Below are positions 1 to 10,444 of a DNA stretch of 64,000 bases, piece after piece. The notes under the pieces are model-generated. The model had not been told where the DNA came from, did not search any database, and was given only the letters and a program-made list of their open reading frames with translations. The stretch lies in assembly GCF_036327415.1 (NCBI RefSeq), contig NZ_CP123961.1, positions 1,364,001 to 1,428,000 of the forward strand, given 5' to 3'. The position numbers were made by a program, and so were the translations under genes. Numbering within the stretch: the first letter of the stretch is position 1; each line of letters begins with the position of its first letter. The stretch comes from Bartonella grahamii subsp. shimonis. GTDB taxonomy: Bacteria; Pseudomonadota; Alphaproteobacteria; Rhizobiales; Rhizobiaceae.

Positions 1-407
1 TTGCTTATTTTAGTATAAGCTATTGTCATGCTATTCAAGCGATAATAATGGATAGTTTCTTGTTGTCTCTAATATGTAACAGTTCCAATAAATTAGATAT
101 ATTCTATGAATAACAGCCTTTACTTGAAGCTCAAGACTATATTACATGCAACACCTTAAAATTAAGAAGCATATAGAGTGTATGATTGTCATTTAACAGT
201 GTAATTATACAATCTTCAAAAGTGGGGGGAATGATATGGTTTGCACAACTAATAAAGTAGGTGTATACAGTACAGTCTGTGCTTTTCTCTTAAATTTTAG
301 AAGTATTATTCTCATCAAAAAATTAAAAAATTGTTACGCGGTTGGCGATTTTTTCTGTGACGCTGATGATATGGTTCATTTTGTTGCTCACTTTGAGGGC
401 ACAATGA
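1..407. other. Intergenic region upstream of the two-partner secretion locus
   Basis: No convincing gene is seen in these first 407 bases. The stretch is AT-rich and reads as a promoter or intergenic region for the tpsB-like gene that follows. A GAGGG Shine-Dalgarno-like run at about 395-399 precedes the ATG at 408. I could not pick a single convincing -35/-10 pair. Confidence 0.5.
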
Positions 408-2168
408 ATGCATAGATTTTTTTTCACTTTTATTTTTGTGGCTTTTTTGTGCCTTTTCTCGTTGCCGAGTTTTGCCCAAAGCATTCGTGAGAAAGCGATT
501 AATCAATCAGAGAGCATCCAACGACAACAAACGCAACAACAACGTTTTCAGCAATTACACCGTAGAAACGAAACCCATGGGGTCTTTTTGCCAGATGATG
601 ATACCACATCTCCCTATGGTACTTCTCCTGGTACAACCTGTTTGTTGATTAAAAGTATTGAAATTGTTGGTGCTCAGTTGATTTCTCACACCGATCTTCA
701 TGAAGCTATTTCTCTTTGGGAAGGGCGGTGTTTGGGGATTGCCGAAATTAACAAAGTGCTCAAAGCGGTGACCAAGCTTTATATGAAGCGCGGCTATATT
801 GCGGTGCGGGCTTATTTGCCTGAGCAAGATTTAAGCGGCGGTCATCTCAAGATTGTTGTTGTTGAAGGTGTGATGGAAGATATCACTCTTGATGGGCATA
901 AAGTTGAGAGGAGGCTTCAAGGAGAAATCATCACGGCTTTTCCAAACCTTATTGGGAAGCCGACCAATCTGCGCCAGATAGAGCAAGGGCTTGATCAAAT
1001 CAATCGGCTTTTTTCACGCCAAGCCACCATTAATCTTGGTGCGGGTGGCAATTCGGGTGGTTCGATACTCGATGTTCATATTGAAAAACAGAAACCTTGG
1101 CTTATTACGCTTTCCAGCGATAATCTTGGCGCTAAAGCAACAGGGCGTTATCAAACGCGCGTGAGTCTTTCTTTTGATGATCTATTAGGGATCAATGATC
1201 AATGGTCGTTTAGCTATCAGCGCTCCATGGATGGTAGCCCGTATCATTTTTCTCACAAGCGCCCCAATAGTGATACTCTAACGGGTTCATTTTCTCTTCC
1301 CTATGGCTATTGGACAACAGGTTTTGATGGGACGTGGAGCCAATATCATTCGAGTGTTAAGGGAATATTTTTCGACATTATGACGGCGGGTAAGTCTTTA
1401 TCGCTGACACCGTGGATTTCACGGGTTATCGACCGTGATCAAGAGGGCAAGACATGGATTACAGGACGGTTGACATGGAAATATTCTGATAATTTTATTA
1501 TGGGCAGTAAGGTTGATGTTTCCAGCCGTAAATTGGCTATTGCGGCTTTTGAGCTTGATCATTCGCGCAAGTGGCTTGGAGGAGAATTAAGCGCGCATAT
1601 AGGGTTTCATAAGGGATTGGCAATTCTTGGCGCTTATGACGATAAAGAGCAAGAGAATGCAACAAAAAATGCGCCGAAAGGGCAATTTTCCAAATTGTCT
1701 TTTTCCCTAAGCTATATGCGTCCTTTTTCTCTAAATCAATTCAATTTCCGCTATAACACGCTGTTTTCAGGACAATTATCACCCGACACGTTGTTTAGTT
1801 CAGAGCAAATATCGCTTGGTGGCAGTTCCTCTGTGCGCGGAGTGCGTGAGGCGATTTATTACGGCAATAATGGGGTGTTTTGGCGCAATGAATTGTCGCT
1901 GTTGTTGCCAGGTTTTTCTTCGAACATGGGACGTAATTTTATGAGCCAATTTGCCCCTTATATGGCGCTTGATCTGGGGGCAGTGGCCAATGATGTAAGC
2001 AAAAACAGTTTTGGCGGGCGCCTCGTTGGAGCAACTCTGGGTTTCCATGCAACCGGAGACATTACGGATGTTGATGTGTCTTATTCGAATATTTTAACTC
2101 AATCGACACAAAGAGAGAAGGACAACGCAACGGGGGTGTTTCAAGTGCGGGCTTTGTTAAGGTTTTAA
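408..2168 (+). CDS. TpsB-family outer-membrane transporter (ShlB/FhaC/HecB type)
   Basis: This is the 586-residue outer-membrane partner of a two-partner (type Vb) secretion system, expected to export the large exoprotein encoded just downstream. A Sec signal peptide covers about residues 1-23, with a hydrophobic core and likely cleavage after SFA. It is followed by a Gln-rich linker, a POTRA_2-type domain at about 75-155 (CLLIKSIEIVGAQ to LKIVVVEG), and a ShlB/FhaC beta-barrel from about 210 to the C-terminal phenylalanine. The conserved loop motif SSVRGVREA near residue 475 matches the VRGY/F signature of FhaC L6. The length is typical of the family. The ATG at 408 is preceded by GAGGG. Only about 90 bases separate it from tpsA, so the two are probably co-transcribed. 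Confidence 0.93.
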   Translation: MHRFFFTFIFVAFLCLFSLPSFAQSIREKAINQSESIQRQQTQQQRFQQLHRRNETHGVFLPDDDTTSPYGTSPGTTCLLIKSIEIVGAQLISHTDLHEAISLWEGRCLGIAEINKVLKAVTKLYMKRGYIAVRAYLPEQDLSGGHLKIVVVEGVMEDITLDGHKVERRLQGEIITAFPNLIGKPTNLRQIEQGLDQINRLFSRQATINLGAGGNSGGSILDVHIEKQKPWLITLSSDNLGAKATGRYQTRVSLSFDDLLGINDQWSFSYQRSMDGSPYHFSHKRPNSDTLTGSFSLPYGYWTTGFDGTWSQYHSSVKGIFFDIMTAGKSLSLTPWISRVIDRDQEGKTWITGRLTWKYSDNFIMGSKVDVSSRKLAIAAFELDHSRKWLGGELSAHIGFHKGLAILGAYDDKEQENATKNAPKGQFSKLSFSLSYMRPFSLNQFNFRYNTLFSGQLSPDTLFSSEQISLGGSSSVRGVREAIYYGNNGVFWRNELSLLLPGFSSNMGRNFMSQFAPYMALDLGAVANDVSKNSFGGRLVGATLGFHATGDITDVDVSYSNILTQSTQREKDNATGVFQVRALLRF

Positions 2169-2259
2169 AGTCTAGGGGCGGTAAAAAATATCGCTGCGCT
2201 GTTTACATCCCTTTGGGTTGTTTTTTTAAAGAGATAAAGAATTTTATGAGGAGCTAAAA

Positions 2260-5200
2260 ATGCGGGGATTGAACGATCAAAAGCATAGATTGGGATATGG
2301 ATACAAGCGAGGAAAGCGCGTTCTTTGTGTTTTGCAGCGAGGGATCCATAAGGGGCTTTCACTCGTTTTAAGTTTTTGCTTAGCTTTTCAGCCTTTGTTG
2401 TTGCAAGCACAAGCGCTTGGAGCGCGAAGTCCTGTTTCACAAGAAAGCCAAGGGATTAAAGCAGCTGATGGGGTTGGCTCTGTTTTCCGCCCCACCGTTG
2501 GGAAAGCCGGCAATGATGTGCCGCTGATTGATATTGTTCGCCCCAATGGACAGGGGCTTTCTCATAACAAATACGACAATTTCAATGTTGATGCCCATGG
2601 CGTGATTTTGAACAATTCGACTGAGGAGGTTTCACGTTCACAGCTTGGGGGATTGGTGCCAGGCAACGGCAATTTGCGTTATAGCGGTGCAGCAAAGGTT
2701 ATTCTTAATGAAGTGGTGAGTGCCAATCGCTCGCGTCTTGAAGGCGTGAGTGAAGTGCATGGGCATATGGCGGATGTTATTATCGCCAACCCCAATGGGA
2801 TTACCTGTAACGGTTGTGGCTTTATTAATACACCACGGGTGACTTTATCGACCGGACAACCGATTATTGGAGCTGATGGCGCTTTGAGTGGGTTGCGTGT
2901 TGAGGGTGGTGATATCACTATAGGTGCTCGTGGTGCTGATGGGAGTGCCTTAGATATTTTTGATCTTGTTTCGCGCAAGATCAGTGTCGGAGGTCCCATT
3001 CAAGTCAAGGGAGATTTGGCTGTTGTTGCTGGTCACAATCATTTTGCTTATCACAAGCGCGAGGCAACTTCTCTTGGTTCTGATGGCAAAGAACCGGAAT
3101 TGGCGATTGATTCCAGTGAGTTTGGTGGAATGTATGCGGGGCAGATCCGCGTGATTGCCAATGATAAAGGCGCCGGCGTTAAGATGCGCGGAGACATGGT
3201 TGCCAATGCAGGCGCCATGAGATTGACGAGTGATGGCAAGCTGGTGATTGCCAAAGCCCGTGCTAAAGGAGCGGTAAAAGCGCGTTCCCACCACGATAAT
3301 GTGCATGTGAAAGATCTGCTTTTTTCAGAAGAAGCGGTTGAACTGAAGGCTTTGAAGCATGTTGAACTGGCTGAACATGCTCGCGTTGCAGCAAGCGGTT
3401 CTGTTGATGTGCGTGCTGATGTGGTCAAGCTCCAGTCTCATGCTCTTCTAGCAAGCGGTATTGGGAGTGATGGTCAACAATCAGCGATGGGTTCTTTGCA
3501 TTTACAGGCAGCGAAGCTTGAGGCGGGGAACGGGCGGATAGCAGCCGGTGATCTTTTAGAGATCCAAGCAGCAACAATTGATCTAAGCCGCATGCAAGAC
3601 AATGATCAAACAGGGGTTTCTTCCCTTGGCGATCTGACGATTAAAAGCAATCAAATCAGCGCTTTAAACAACCATATTGGTGCCAAGGGGAATATTGTCT
3701 TGAGCGCCGATGATGTGCTCACTGTAGGTGCTGGTCATTATAGTGCCGGCGGCTCTCTTTTGGTAGGATCAGCAGAGCTTACATCACGCGCGCGCTTAGT
3801 GGCAGAGCAAAAAGTTGACCTTTATGCGCATCACGGTGATCTTGTCCAAGAAGGCACTGTCTGGTCTAATGGGGCAGTAACAGTTAAGGCTCACGGTGCT
3901 CTCAATCACACGGGTGATATTGTCAGTATGCAGGAGGTTGCTTTGACAGCGGGGGGCATGCTCACGACCTCTCAAGAGAGCACGATTTTAAGTTATGATG
4001 TGGACTTGAGCGCGGGTGCATTAATCCAAGCAGGGACTATAGAAGCCCAAGAAGGAGCGTTAACCCTTCAAGTGCGTGATGAGGTCGCAAATAAAGGCAC
4101 CATGCGCGGTGAGAGCATCAATGCGCATGCCGGTGCATTTACCAATCAAGGAACGTTTATTGCAACCGATGATTTGCATTTGATGGTAAACGCACAAGAA
4201 GGCGTCGATCCGCAACAAGCCTTTCTGAAGAATACATCCGAAGGGGTTCTTCAAAGTGGCGGCGTTTTGGTTTTGATCGCAGGGCGATTAGACAATGCCG
4301 GTGCGCTTGGCTCTAGTGGTGAGAGCGTTGCCCTCAATGTGGCAGGGAATGTTACCAATAGCGGGCTGATTTACGCCAAAAAATCTATGGATATATTCAG
4401 TGATGGTGATTTAACCAACACACAGGGCAGAATTATTGCTGAAGAGGCTCTCAGCATTGGTGGGCTGAAAGAGACACGTGCTGGTCATATAAATAATGAG
4501 GCTGGTCTTCTCAGTGCTTTAGCCGGTGAGATGAAGATTGTTGCAACGTCTTTTGTCAATAAAAGCGCTGAAACGACAAATTCAGATCAACAAAACGCTA
4601 CACATGATGAAGGTGCGCATGTTTTAGCGCGGGATGGTTTACGCATTGATGTGGGCAGTTTTGAGAATGTTGATGGTCTCATTTCTACGCAAGGGGCAGT
4701 CAATATTGTTGCTGATAGTGTGATCCAAGCGGGACACATAGAGATTGAGCGTGGTGACTTTCAACTGACCAGCCACGGTGATTTAAGCAATAGTGGCACA
4801 ATAGAAAGCAATGATACCATTGCTTTGCATGCGCAAAACACTCTGAACCAAACGGGGCGCATTGTTTCGCAAAAGCGGATAGAACTCTCAACCGATGGCA
4901 CCTTGACGCTGGGTGAGACAAGTGAGGTTGGCGCCTATGATGTAACGCTGAAGGCAGGCACGCTCACAAATGCTGGGCTTGTGGAAGCGCAAGGCGGAGT
5001 ACTTACTCTCAACAGCCATGATGTTTTAAGCAATTCCGGTATCATGGTGGGCACTGTTGTTGATGCGAAGCTTGGGTCTTTAGCCAATTCAGGTCAGCTT
5101 TTAGCCAGTAACACTTTGACGCTTATAGCAGCAAACCATGATCCGTCATTGGGGCAAGTTGCTCTGGTTTTAAATGGTGAAGACGGTGTACTCAAAAGTG

Positions 5201-8200
5201 GTGGCGCTTTTGTTTTAACCGCAGATGTTTTGGACAATGCCGGCAGTATTGGCTCAAGTGGTGATGGCATTGCGCTTAATGTGAGCGCTGATCTGAGCAA
5301 TAGCGGGCTGATTTATGCTAAGAAATCTGCCATTTTCTCCTTAGATGGGGATTTTATCAATAAGTTTGCCGATGTCATTGCTGAAGACAATCTCATCATC
5401 CGTGGTTTAAAGGGAGAGCGAGCTGGTCATGTCATCAACAGCTCCGGTCTTTTGGAAGCCGTATCCGGTGATATGACCTTCGATGTCTCAGCTCTCACCA
5501 ACATGCGTGAAGGCGGGGTTGAAGTTAGCGATAAAGTGGTTTCTCACAGGTTCGTTGCGGGAAGTTGGAAAGGCACTAATGTTAAACACCATCAGATAAA
5601 GGAAGATGTCGACACCACGATCATTCGTCAGCAGCCTCATTTTAAGGGCAATGCTGCCCAGATTTTGGCAGGGCGTCATCTCACGGTTCATGCTGGCGAT
5701 ATCCGCAATAGCTATAGCTTGATTGCTGCTAATGGCAACATTGAGATGCGGGGTGATACGCTGTTCAATGAGGGGCGCGATTTAATCGAAACAACCAAGA
5801 TTGTAACTGAAACGCATCGCAGGAAGAAACACTGTACAATATTCAATGGAGGCTGTTCTTGGGGCGGCATAACAGATTATGGCAGCACTACTGATATCCA
5901 AACAACTACGCGCACTTATGATGCAGTTTATGGCACGATTGAAGCTGGTGGCACGCTTGATGCCAAGTTGACAGGCTATATTGATAATCATGCGGTGCGT
6001 GAGGGGGTTGAGCAAGTTGGCTTAAGCTCTGGCGATAAAGGTTTGGCTGGGGGACAAACACCAGATTTTGACGGTTCCAAACCACTGATTAGTGATGATC
6101 GATTAGACGGCATTATCAATGGTTTGAAAGGGCACAAAGGGCTTTTTGCACCGAGCATCCAAACACCCGCGCCAGAAACCATACAGGTGCCAACGCAAGA
6201 TGGGCTTAGCTCTGTCAAGACAGAGCTGGACCAGACCCAAACACCGGATGTGCCGTTTTTAGTTGAGACGCGTCCAGATTTTATCAACCCAAGTAAATTT
6301 TTAGGATCAGACTATTACTTAAAAAAGATTGGCAATTATAAGCCAGAGCATGTGTTCAAAAAGTTGGGGGATGCTTATTTTGAATATCGTCTGGTGGGTG
6401 AGCAAATCTTTGAGCTGACAGGCAATCGCACTCTTCTTGATGTTGAAGATCCTAACGCTCAAATGCAATGGCTCTATGACAATGCTGTGGAGCAGCAAGG
6501 TCCCTTGGGATTAGAGTTAGGCAAGCCCTTAACGCCTCAGCAGATTGCTGGGATCAAAAAGGATATGATCTGGCTTGAGACCCACCTTGTTGATGGACAA
6601 AAGGTCTTAGTGCCTCACGTTTATTTGGCACCAAATTCTTCTTTAGCACAAGATGTTTATGGGGCAAAAACGCAGCAAGGAAACCTTGCCAGTGCGAGAA
6701 TAAAAGGCAATGGCATCACTATAGAGACGGACCGTTTTGCCAATAGCGGCACCATATCGAGTAATGGTGCACTGCATGTTTCGACCACGCAAACTTTGTT
6801 CAATAATGGTGGTTTTTTGCTTGGCAGCGGTGCTGTCGATCTGAGCAGCCAAGGGCTTTTAGCCAATTCGTCAGGGAGTATTCTGGGGGATATCATCACC
6901 CTCAATGCTGAGACAATCGTTGATGGCACTGCCAAAATCCGTGGCACGAATGAATATGGTTTTGTTGATCGGAGCGGGCAGCAGTCTCAAATCATTTCTA
7001 TACAGGATTTAAATATTCAATCCCTTGGCGATTTAAGCATGAGCGGTGGGCAATGGAGCAGTGGTGGATCGACGACGGTGATTGTCGGTGGTTCTGCTAC
7101 GTTTGGTTCATTAGTGCTAGAGAGTGACCATAAGGAGACATTAGAAAAAGGGCATTATAACGCCCAAAGCAGTGAGCACCGTTTGGCAGAAGTCAACAGT
7201 GATGGAGATTTGACCATTGTCACAGGTGGTGAGCTTAACCTTGGGGGAAAGTTTAAAGCCAAAGGCAATGGGGATTTCACCAGTGGTGGCGCTCTCAACG
7301 CGATTTCAGAGCAAGATTTTAACAGTTTTGATTTGGATCTTAGGGGCAAAGAAGGCGACAAATCGAAGCAAAAGAATAAGTTTCGTCAACAGTCAACAGA
7401 AGTTACGACAAACAAAACCACGATAGAAGCAGAGGGCAACCTCTCCATGCATGCGCAAAATGGGGATCTCACGCTTGATGCCATAGGGGCAAAAAGTGGT
7501 GGCGAGATGCATTTGGCATCAGATACGGGGAAGATCAAGTTTCTGACCAACAAGGATCAAGATTTTAAGGATGTTTATCAGCGTAATGAAAGCCTTGTGT
7601 GGTGGAGTGAGGGTGACGAAGGTTACCTTAAGGAGAGCATCGAGCATGTCACCATAGATGCTAAGGGTGGCATGAAGCTTGATGCGGGCGATGGCATTGT
7701 TGTTGAGTATGAGGCAACCGGTGATTTAGACAAATCCCTTGAGCAATTGTCACACTCTCCAGGATTGTCATGGATCAAGCAACTGCGTGATGATCCAGAA
7801 TTATCCAAGCAAGTTGATTGGCAAGCAGTGAAGGCTGAGTTTAAAGACTGGGATTATAAAGCCCAAGGGCTGACAGAAGCCGGTGCGGCTCTCGTGGCAT
7901 TGGCTGTCACGGCGGTTACGGGCGGAGCAGCTTCGAGCGCTGCCAGTGCCATTACCGGTGCATTGGGGCTTGGCTCGAGCACCGCCATGAATGCGGCGAT
8001 ACAGGCAGGTGTCCAAGCACTGATTAACAAAAGCGCTGTGGCTCTTGTTAATAATCGCGGCAACATTGCCGGCGCCTTGCATGAGCTTGGTTCTTCCAAG
8101 AATATTCTCAGCATTGTCTCGTCGATGTTGACAGCAGGCTTAACCAGCCAAATAACGGAAATGGTTGGTGTTGGACAATCTTTGCCAAAAACCGCTCCTT

Positions 8201-9801
8201 TTGTCGATCGTATCGCCCTTGAAGCGGAAAAGAACCTGATCAAAGCCGCCATTGGTACAGGCGTGCAAACGGCTCTTGAGGGTGGCTCTCTTGACAAGAA
8301 CTTTTTTAACAATCTGCGCATCGCTCTGTCTGATACGGTTGGCAAATCGTTGGCAGAAGAAATCGGTACCGCCAAGGCAGAAGGCAAAATAGATACGATC
8401 ACACAAATCGTTGCCCACGCCGGTCTTGGCTGCTTAAAAGGCGCTGTTGCGAGTGGCGCTTGCTCTGCCGGTGCTATCGGCGGGGCTGTGGGCGAAGCCA
8501 CTGCTATGCTCCAGTTTCAATTGTGGGTGCAAGGCATTGTGAAAGAGGAAATGGGGGATCTAAACGGTCGCACCCCTACTGCGGAAGAGGAAGCGCGTAT
8601 AAACGCAAAGATTGATGCGCAGTTTGCTGACTTTAGAGACCACACCATTGATGTCGCACGGGTTACAGGGGGCTTTGCTGCTGCCCTTGCTGGTGGTGAT
8701 GTTGATGCCGGCGCTGATGCCGCTGGTAATGCCGCTGCAAATAACTACCTCAGCAGTGCTCAACAAGCTCAGAGGGAAAAAGAATTAAAGGAGTGTCCTG
8801 ACCTTTTATGTGAAGCAGCAGTGTCTGCGAAGTGGTCTGCGATTAGTTGGGGGCAAAATATAAGCTTTGGAGCTGGTATAGTAGCTGGTGTACCGGCTGA
8901 AATATACGATACGGTTGATGGTTTTTTGCAAATAGCTAAACATCCCGAAGAGACTTTGAAAGCGCTCAAAGATTTGTTCAGCAGTGGTGAGATTTTGGCG
9001 ACAATTGGTCGGACCCTTGGACAGTCCTATGTAGATCGCATTAATAAAATGGAGGAGGAATATGAGCGAGCCGGTGCTGGTGGATCCTTTAAAGCTGGTC
9101 TTGAATTTGGAAAATTATTGACTGAAACAGCATCCCTAATGACAGGAGGTGCTGGAGCAGCCAAGGGAGCCATAAAGCTTGGCGAAAAGGCTTGGATTAA
9201 ATTCATTGCTAGGAAAGATTTTGCCCAATTCGCTTCCAAGAAAAATCTTGCAGAACTTGCAGCTCAAGGAGATCCTGACAAACTAGCTGCTAGGAAAGAA
9301 CTGACCAAACTTGCTGCTAAAGAAAAAAAGAAGTGGTTAAAAAAGAAACCCACTAAATTTACCGATAGCAAATTTGGACAGACCTACACAGTTTATCGGA
9401 GAGACGATTTGTTTGATCCTAACCAAAGGGTTAAATGGAGAGAAAAAGGGGAAGATGTTTGGGGTACCAATATTGATAGAATGAAAGCAAGAAGAGCACC
9501 GATAGGATTTGATAATAGGTCGGTTGAGTTGCATCACCTAAATCAAACCCCTGATGGACCCTTAGCAGAAATGAGCCATGAATTTCATAAAAAATATACT
9601 TCTGTTATTCATGCTAATCCAAAAACACATCAATCGCTCATAGATAGAAAAAAGTTTGAGAAGCAGAGAGAGGAATATTGGTATAAACTTGCTAATGGGT
9701 ATGGAGAACAAAAAAACAGTAATTTAGGAGGAATAATCGATATGAGATGGGGTATCATAGGTCTAGATTTTAACAGATGGGGACAGGAGCACCGGCAGTA
9801 A
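2260..9801 (+). CDS. TpsA/CdiA-like filamentous haemagglutinin with C-terminal LHH nuclease tip
   Basis: This 2513-residue exoprotein is the likely substrate of the TpsB upstream. It has a long basic N-terminus and hydrophobic signal (about 1-52), then a TPS secretion domain at about 60-310 with the hallmark NPNGITCNGCGF motif. A long beta-helix of haemagglutinin repeats follows, including a duplicated ~313-residue module (DNA repeats near 4290 and 5230). A hydrophobic DUF637-like pretoxin segment lies at about 1880-1960, with a NAAANNYL junction near 2160 where CdiA proteins have VENN. The last ~150 residues contain VELHHLNQTPDG (LHH at 2424-2426), matching the HNH/EndoVII 'LHH' toxin family. 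The base composition becomes more AT-rich after about 8760, as expected for an exchangeable toxin tip. AGGAG precedes the ATG. Nuclease activity is inferred from the motif. The SUKH genes downstream support the toxin reading. Confidence 0.92.
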   Translation: MRGLNDQKHRLGYGYKRGKRVLCVLQRGIHKGLSLVLSFCLAFQPLLLQAQALGARSPVSQESQGIKAADGVGSVFRPTVGKAGNDVPLIDIVRPNGQGLSHNKYDNFNVDAHGVILNNSTEEVSRSQLGGLVPGNGNLRYSGAAKVILNEVVSANRSRLEGVSEVHGHMADVIIANPNGITCNGCGFINTPRVTLSTGQPIIGADGALSGLRVEGGDITIGARGADGSALDIFDLVSRKISVGGPIQVKGDLAVVAGHNHFAYHKREATSLGSDGKEPELAIDSSEFGGMYAGQIRVIANDKGAGVKMRGDMVANAGAMRLTSDGKLVIAKARAKGAVKARSHHDNVHVKDLLFSEEAVELKALKHVELAEHARVAASGSVDVRADVVKLQSHALLASGIGSDGQQSAMGSLHLQAAKLEAGNGRIAAGDLLEIQAATIDLSRMQDNDQTGVSSLGDLTIKSNQISALNNHIGAKGNIVLSADDVLTVGAGHYSAGGSLLVGSAELTSRARLVAEQKVDLYAHHGDLVQEGTVWSNGAVTVKAHGALNHTGDIVSMQEVALTAGGMLTTSQESTILSYDVDLSAGALIQAGTIEAQEGALTLQVRDEVANKGTMRGESINAHAGAFTNQGTFIATDDLHLMVNAQEGVDPQQAFLKNTSEGVLQSGGVLVLIAGRLDNAGALGSSGESVALNVAGNVTNSGLIYAKKSMDIFSDGDLTNTQGRIIAEEALSIGGLKETRAGHINNEAGLLSALAGEMKIVATSFVNKSAETTNSDQQNATHDEGAHVLARDGLRIDVGSFENVDGLISTQGAVNIVADSVIQAGHIEIERGDFQLTSHGDLSNSGTIESNDTIALHAQNTLNQTGRIVSQKRIELSTDGTLTLGETSEVGAYDVTLKAGTLTNAGLVEAQGGVLTLNSHDVLSNSGIMVGTVVDAKLGSLANSGQLLASNTLTLIAANHDPSLGQVALVLNGEDGVLKSGGAFVLTADVLDNAGSIGSSGDGIALNVSADLSNSGLIYAKKSAIFSLDGDFINKFADVIAEDNLIIRGLKGERAGHVINSSGLLEAVSGDMTFDVSALTNMREGGVEVSDKVVSHRFVAGSWKGTNVKHHQIKEDVDTTIIRQQPHFKGNAAQILAGRHLTVHAGDIRNSYSLIAANGNIEMRGDTLFNEGRDLIETTKIVTETHRRKKHCTIFNGGCSWGGITDYGSTTDIQTTTRTYDAVYGTIEAGGTLDAKLTGYIDNHAVREGVEQVGLSSGDKGLAGGQTPDFDGSKPLISDDRLDGIINGLKGHKGLFAPSIQTPAPETIQVPTQDGLSSVKTELDQTQTPDVPFLVETRPDFINPSKFLGSDYYLKKIGNYKPEHVFKKLGDAYFEYRLVGEQIFELTGNRTLLDVEDPNAQMQWLYDNAVEQQGPLGLELGKPLTPQQIAGIKKDMIWLETHLVDGQKVLVPHVYLAPNSSLAQDVYGAKTQQGNLASARIKGNGITIETDRFANSGTISSNGALHVSTTQTLFNNGGFLLGSGAVDLSSQGLLANSSGSILGDIITLNAETIVDGTAKIRGTNEYGFVDRSGQQSQIISIQDLNIQSLGDLSMSGGQWSSGGSTTVIVGGSATFGSLVLESDHKETLEKGHYNAQSSEHRLAEVNSDGDLTIVTGGELNLGGKFKAKGNGDFTSGGALNAISEQDFNSFDLDLRGKEGDKSKQKNKFRQQSTEVTTNKTTIEAEGNLSMHAQNGDLTLDAIGAKSGGEMHLASDTGKIKFLTNKDQDFKDVYQRNESLVWWSEGDEGYLKESIEHVTIDAKGGMKLDAGDGIVVEYEATGDLDKSLEQLSHSPGLSWIKQLRDDPELSKQVDWQAVKAEFKDWDYKAQGLTEAGAALVALAVTAVTGGAASSAASAITGALGLGSSTAMNAAIQAGVQALINKSAVALVNNRGNIAGALHELGSSKNILSIVSSMLTAGLTSQITEMVGVGQSLPKTAPFVDRIALEAEKNLIKAAIGTGVQTALEGGSLDKNFFNNLRIALSDTVGKSLAEEIGTAKAEGKIDTITQIVAHAGLGCLKGAVASGACSAGAIGGAVGEATAMLQFQLWVQGIVKEEMGDLNGRTPTAEEEARINAKIDAQFADFRDHTIDVARVTGGFAAALAGGDVDAGADAAGNAAANNYLSSAQQAQREKELKECPDLLCEAAVSAKWSAISWGQNISFGAGIVAGVPAEIYDTVDGFLQIAKHPEETLKALKDLFSSGEILATIGRTLGQSYVDRINKMEEEYERAGAGGSFKAGLEFGKLLTETASLMTGGAGAAKGAIKLGEKAWIKFIARKDFAQFASKKNLAELAAQGDPDKLAARKELTKLAAKEKKKWLKKKPTKFTDSKFGQTYTVYRRDDLFDPNQRVKWREKGEDVWGTNIDRMKARRAPIGFDNRSVELHHLNQTPDGPLAEMSHEFHKKYTSVIHANPKTHQSLIDRKKFEKQREEYWYKLANGYGEQKNSNLGGIIDMRWGIIGLDFNRWGQEHRQ

Positions 9802-9865
9802 TGCTCTACGATTGATGAAAAGAGAAAAAACAGAGACTTATAAAATAATTTATGGAGAATAATTG

Positions 9866-10444
9866 ATGAAAACCTATACCTTAGATGATGTTGCAGTCTT
9901 AATTGATAAGGTTAATAAATATGATGATGATATTATCAATTTTGGTACTGAAAAAAATGCGGTTGATGATCTTGTGATTGAAAAGGCAGAGAAAGCTTTG
10001 GATTTAAAATTCACATCGTCTTACAAAGTTTTTTTAAAAAAATATGTAGGAGGGGAAATTGGTGGTGAAGAAATTTATAGCCTTTATGGAGATTGTGGGG
10101 AAGGTATTCCTGCTGGTGATATTGTTTACCGGAACTTACTCGATAGAAAAGATGGTTTTGCGACACCAGAACAGCTCGTTGTGAGTTATGATCTTGATGA
10201 AACCTTTTACTTTGATTATACGCAGTTTCGGGATGGTGAATGCCCACTCTATGTCATGTTTGCGGATGAGGAGTCCGAATATTACGCCAGTAATTTTTAT
10301 GAATTCCTATGCAAAAGAATTAAAGTACACGCGGGAGTTGAGATACCTGATGGAGATCAACCGATTGAAAAACCAGAGAACCTTCCCATTCCACAACCTA
10401 TCCCTTTTTACAAGAGTTTTTGGAAAAAACTATGGAGGAGGTGA
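9866..10444 (+). CDS. SMI1/KNR4 (SUKH) immunity-like protein, paralogue 1
   Basis: This is the first of five tandem paralogues that all begin MKTYTLDDV and match the SMI1/KNR4 (SUKH) fold, a family widely used as immunity proteins against secreted nuclease toxins. It sits 64 bases after the toxin gene, so it is the prime candidate for neutralising the LHH tip. The family core covers about residues 28-150 (EKALDLKFTSSYKVFLKKYVGGEIGGEEIYSLYG-like). ATG 9866 is chosen over a TTG at 9863; GGAG lies upstream. Unlike its siblings it has a C-terminal extension of about 38 residues with Pro-rich and basic/aromatic segments (FYKSFWKKLWRR). The last part reads into a frameshifted remnant of another paralogue. 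Confidence 0.82.
   Translation: MKTYTLDDVAVLIDKVNKYDDDIINFGTEKNAVDDLVIEKAEKALDLKFTSSYKVFLKKYVGGEIGGEEIYSLYGDCGEGIPAGDIVYRNLLDRKDGFATPEQLVVSYDLDETFYFDYTQFRDGECPLYVMFADEESEYYASNFYEFLCKRIKVHAGVEIPDGDQPIEKPENLPIPQPIPFYKSFWKKLWRR

Noticed and set aside
7854..8501. 215-codon minus-strand frame inside tpsA
   Set aside because: It is an antisense shadow of the Ala/Gly-rich pretoxin region.
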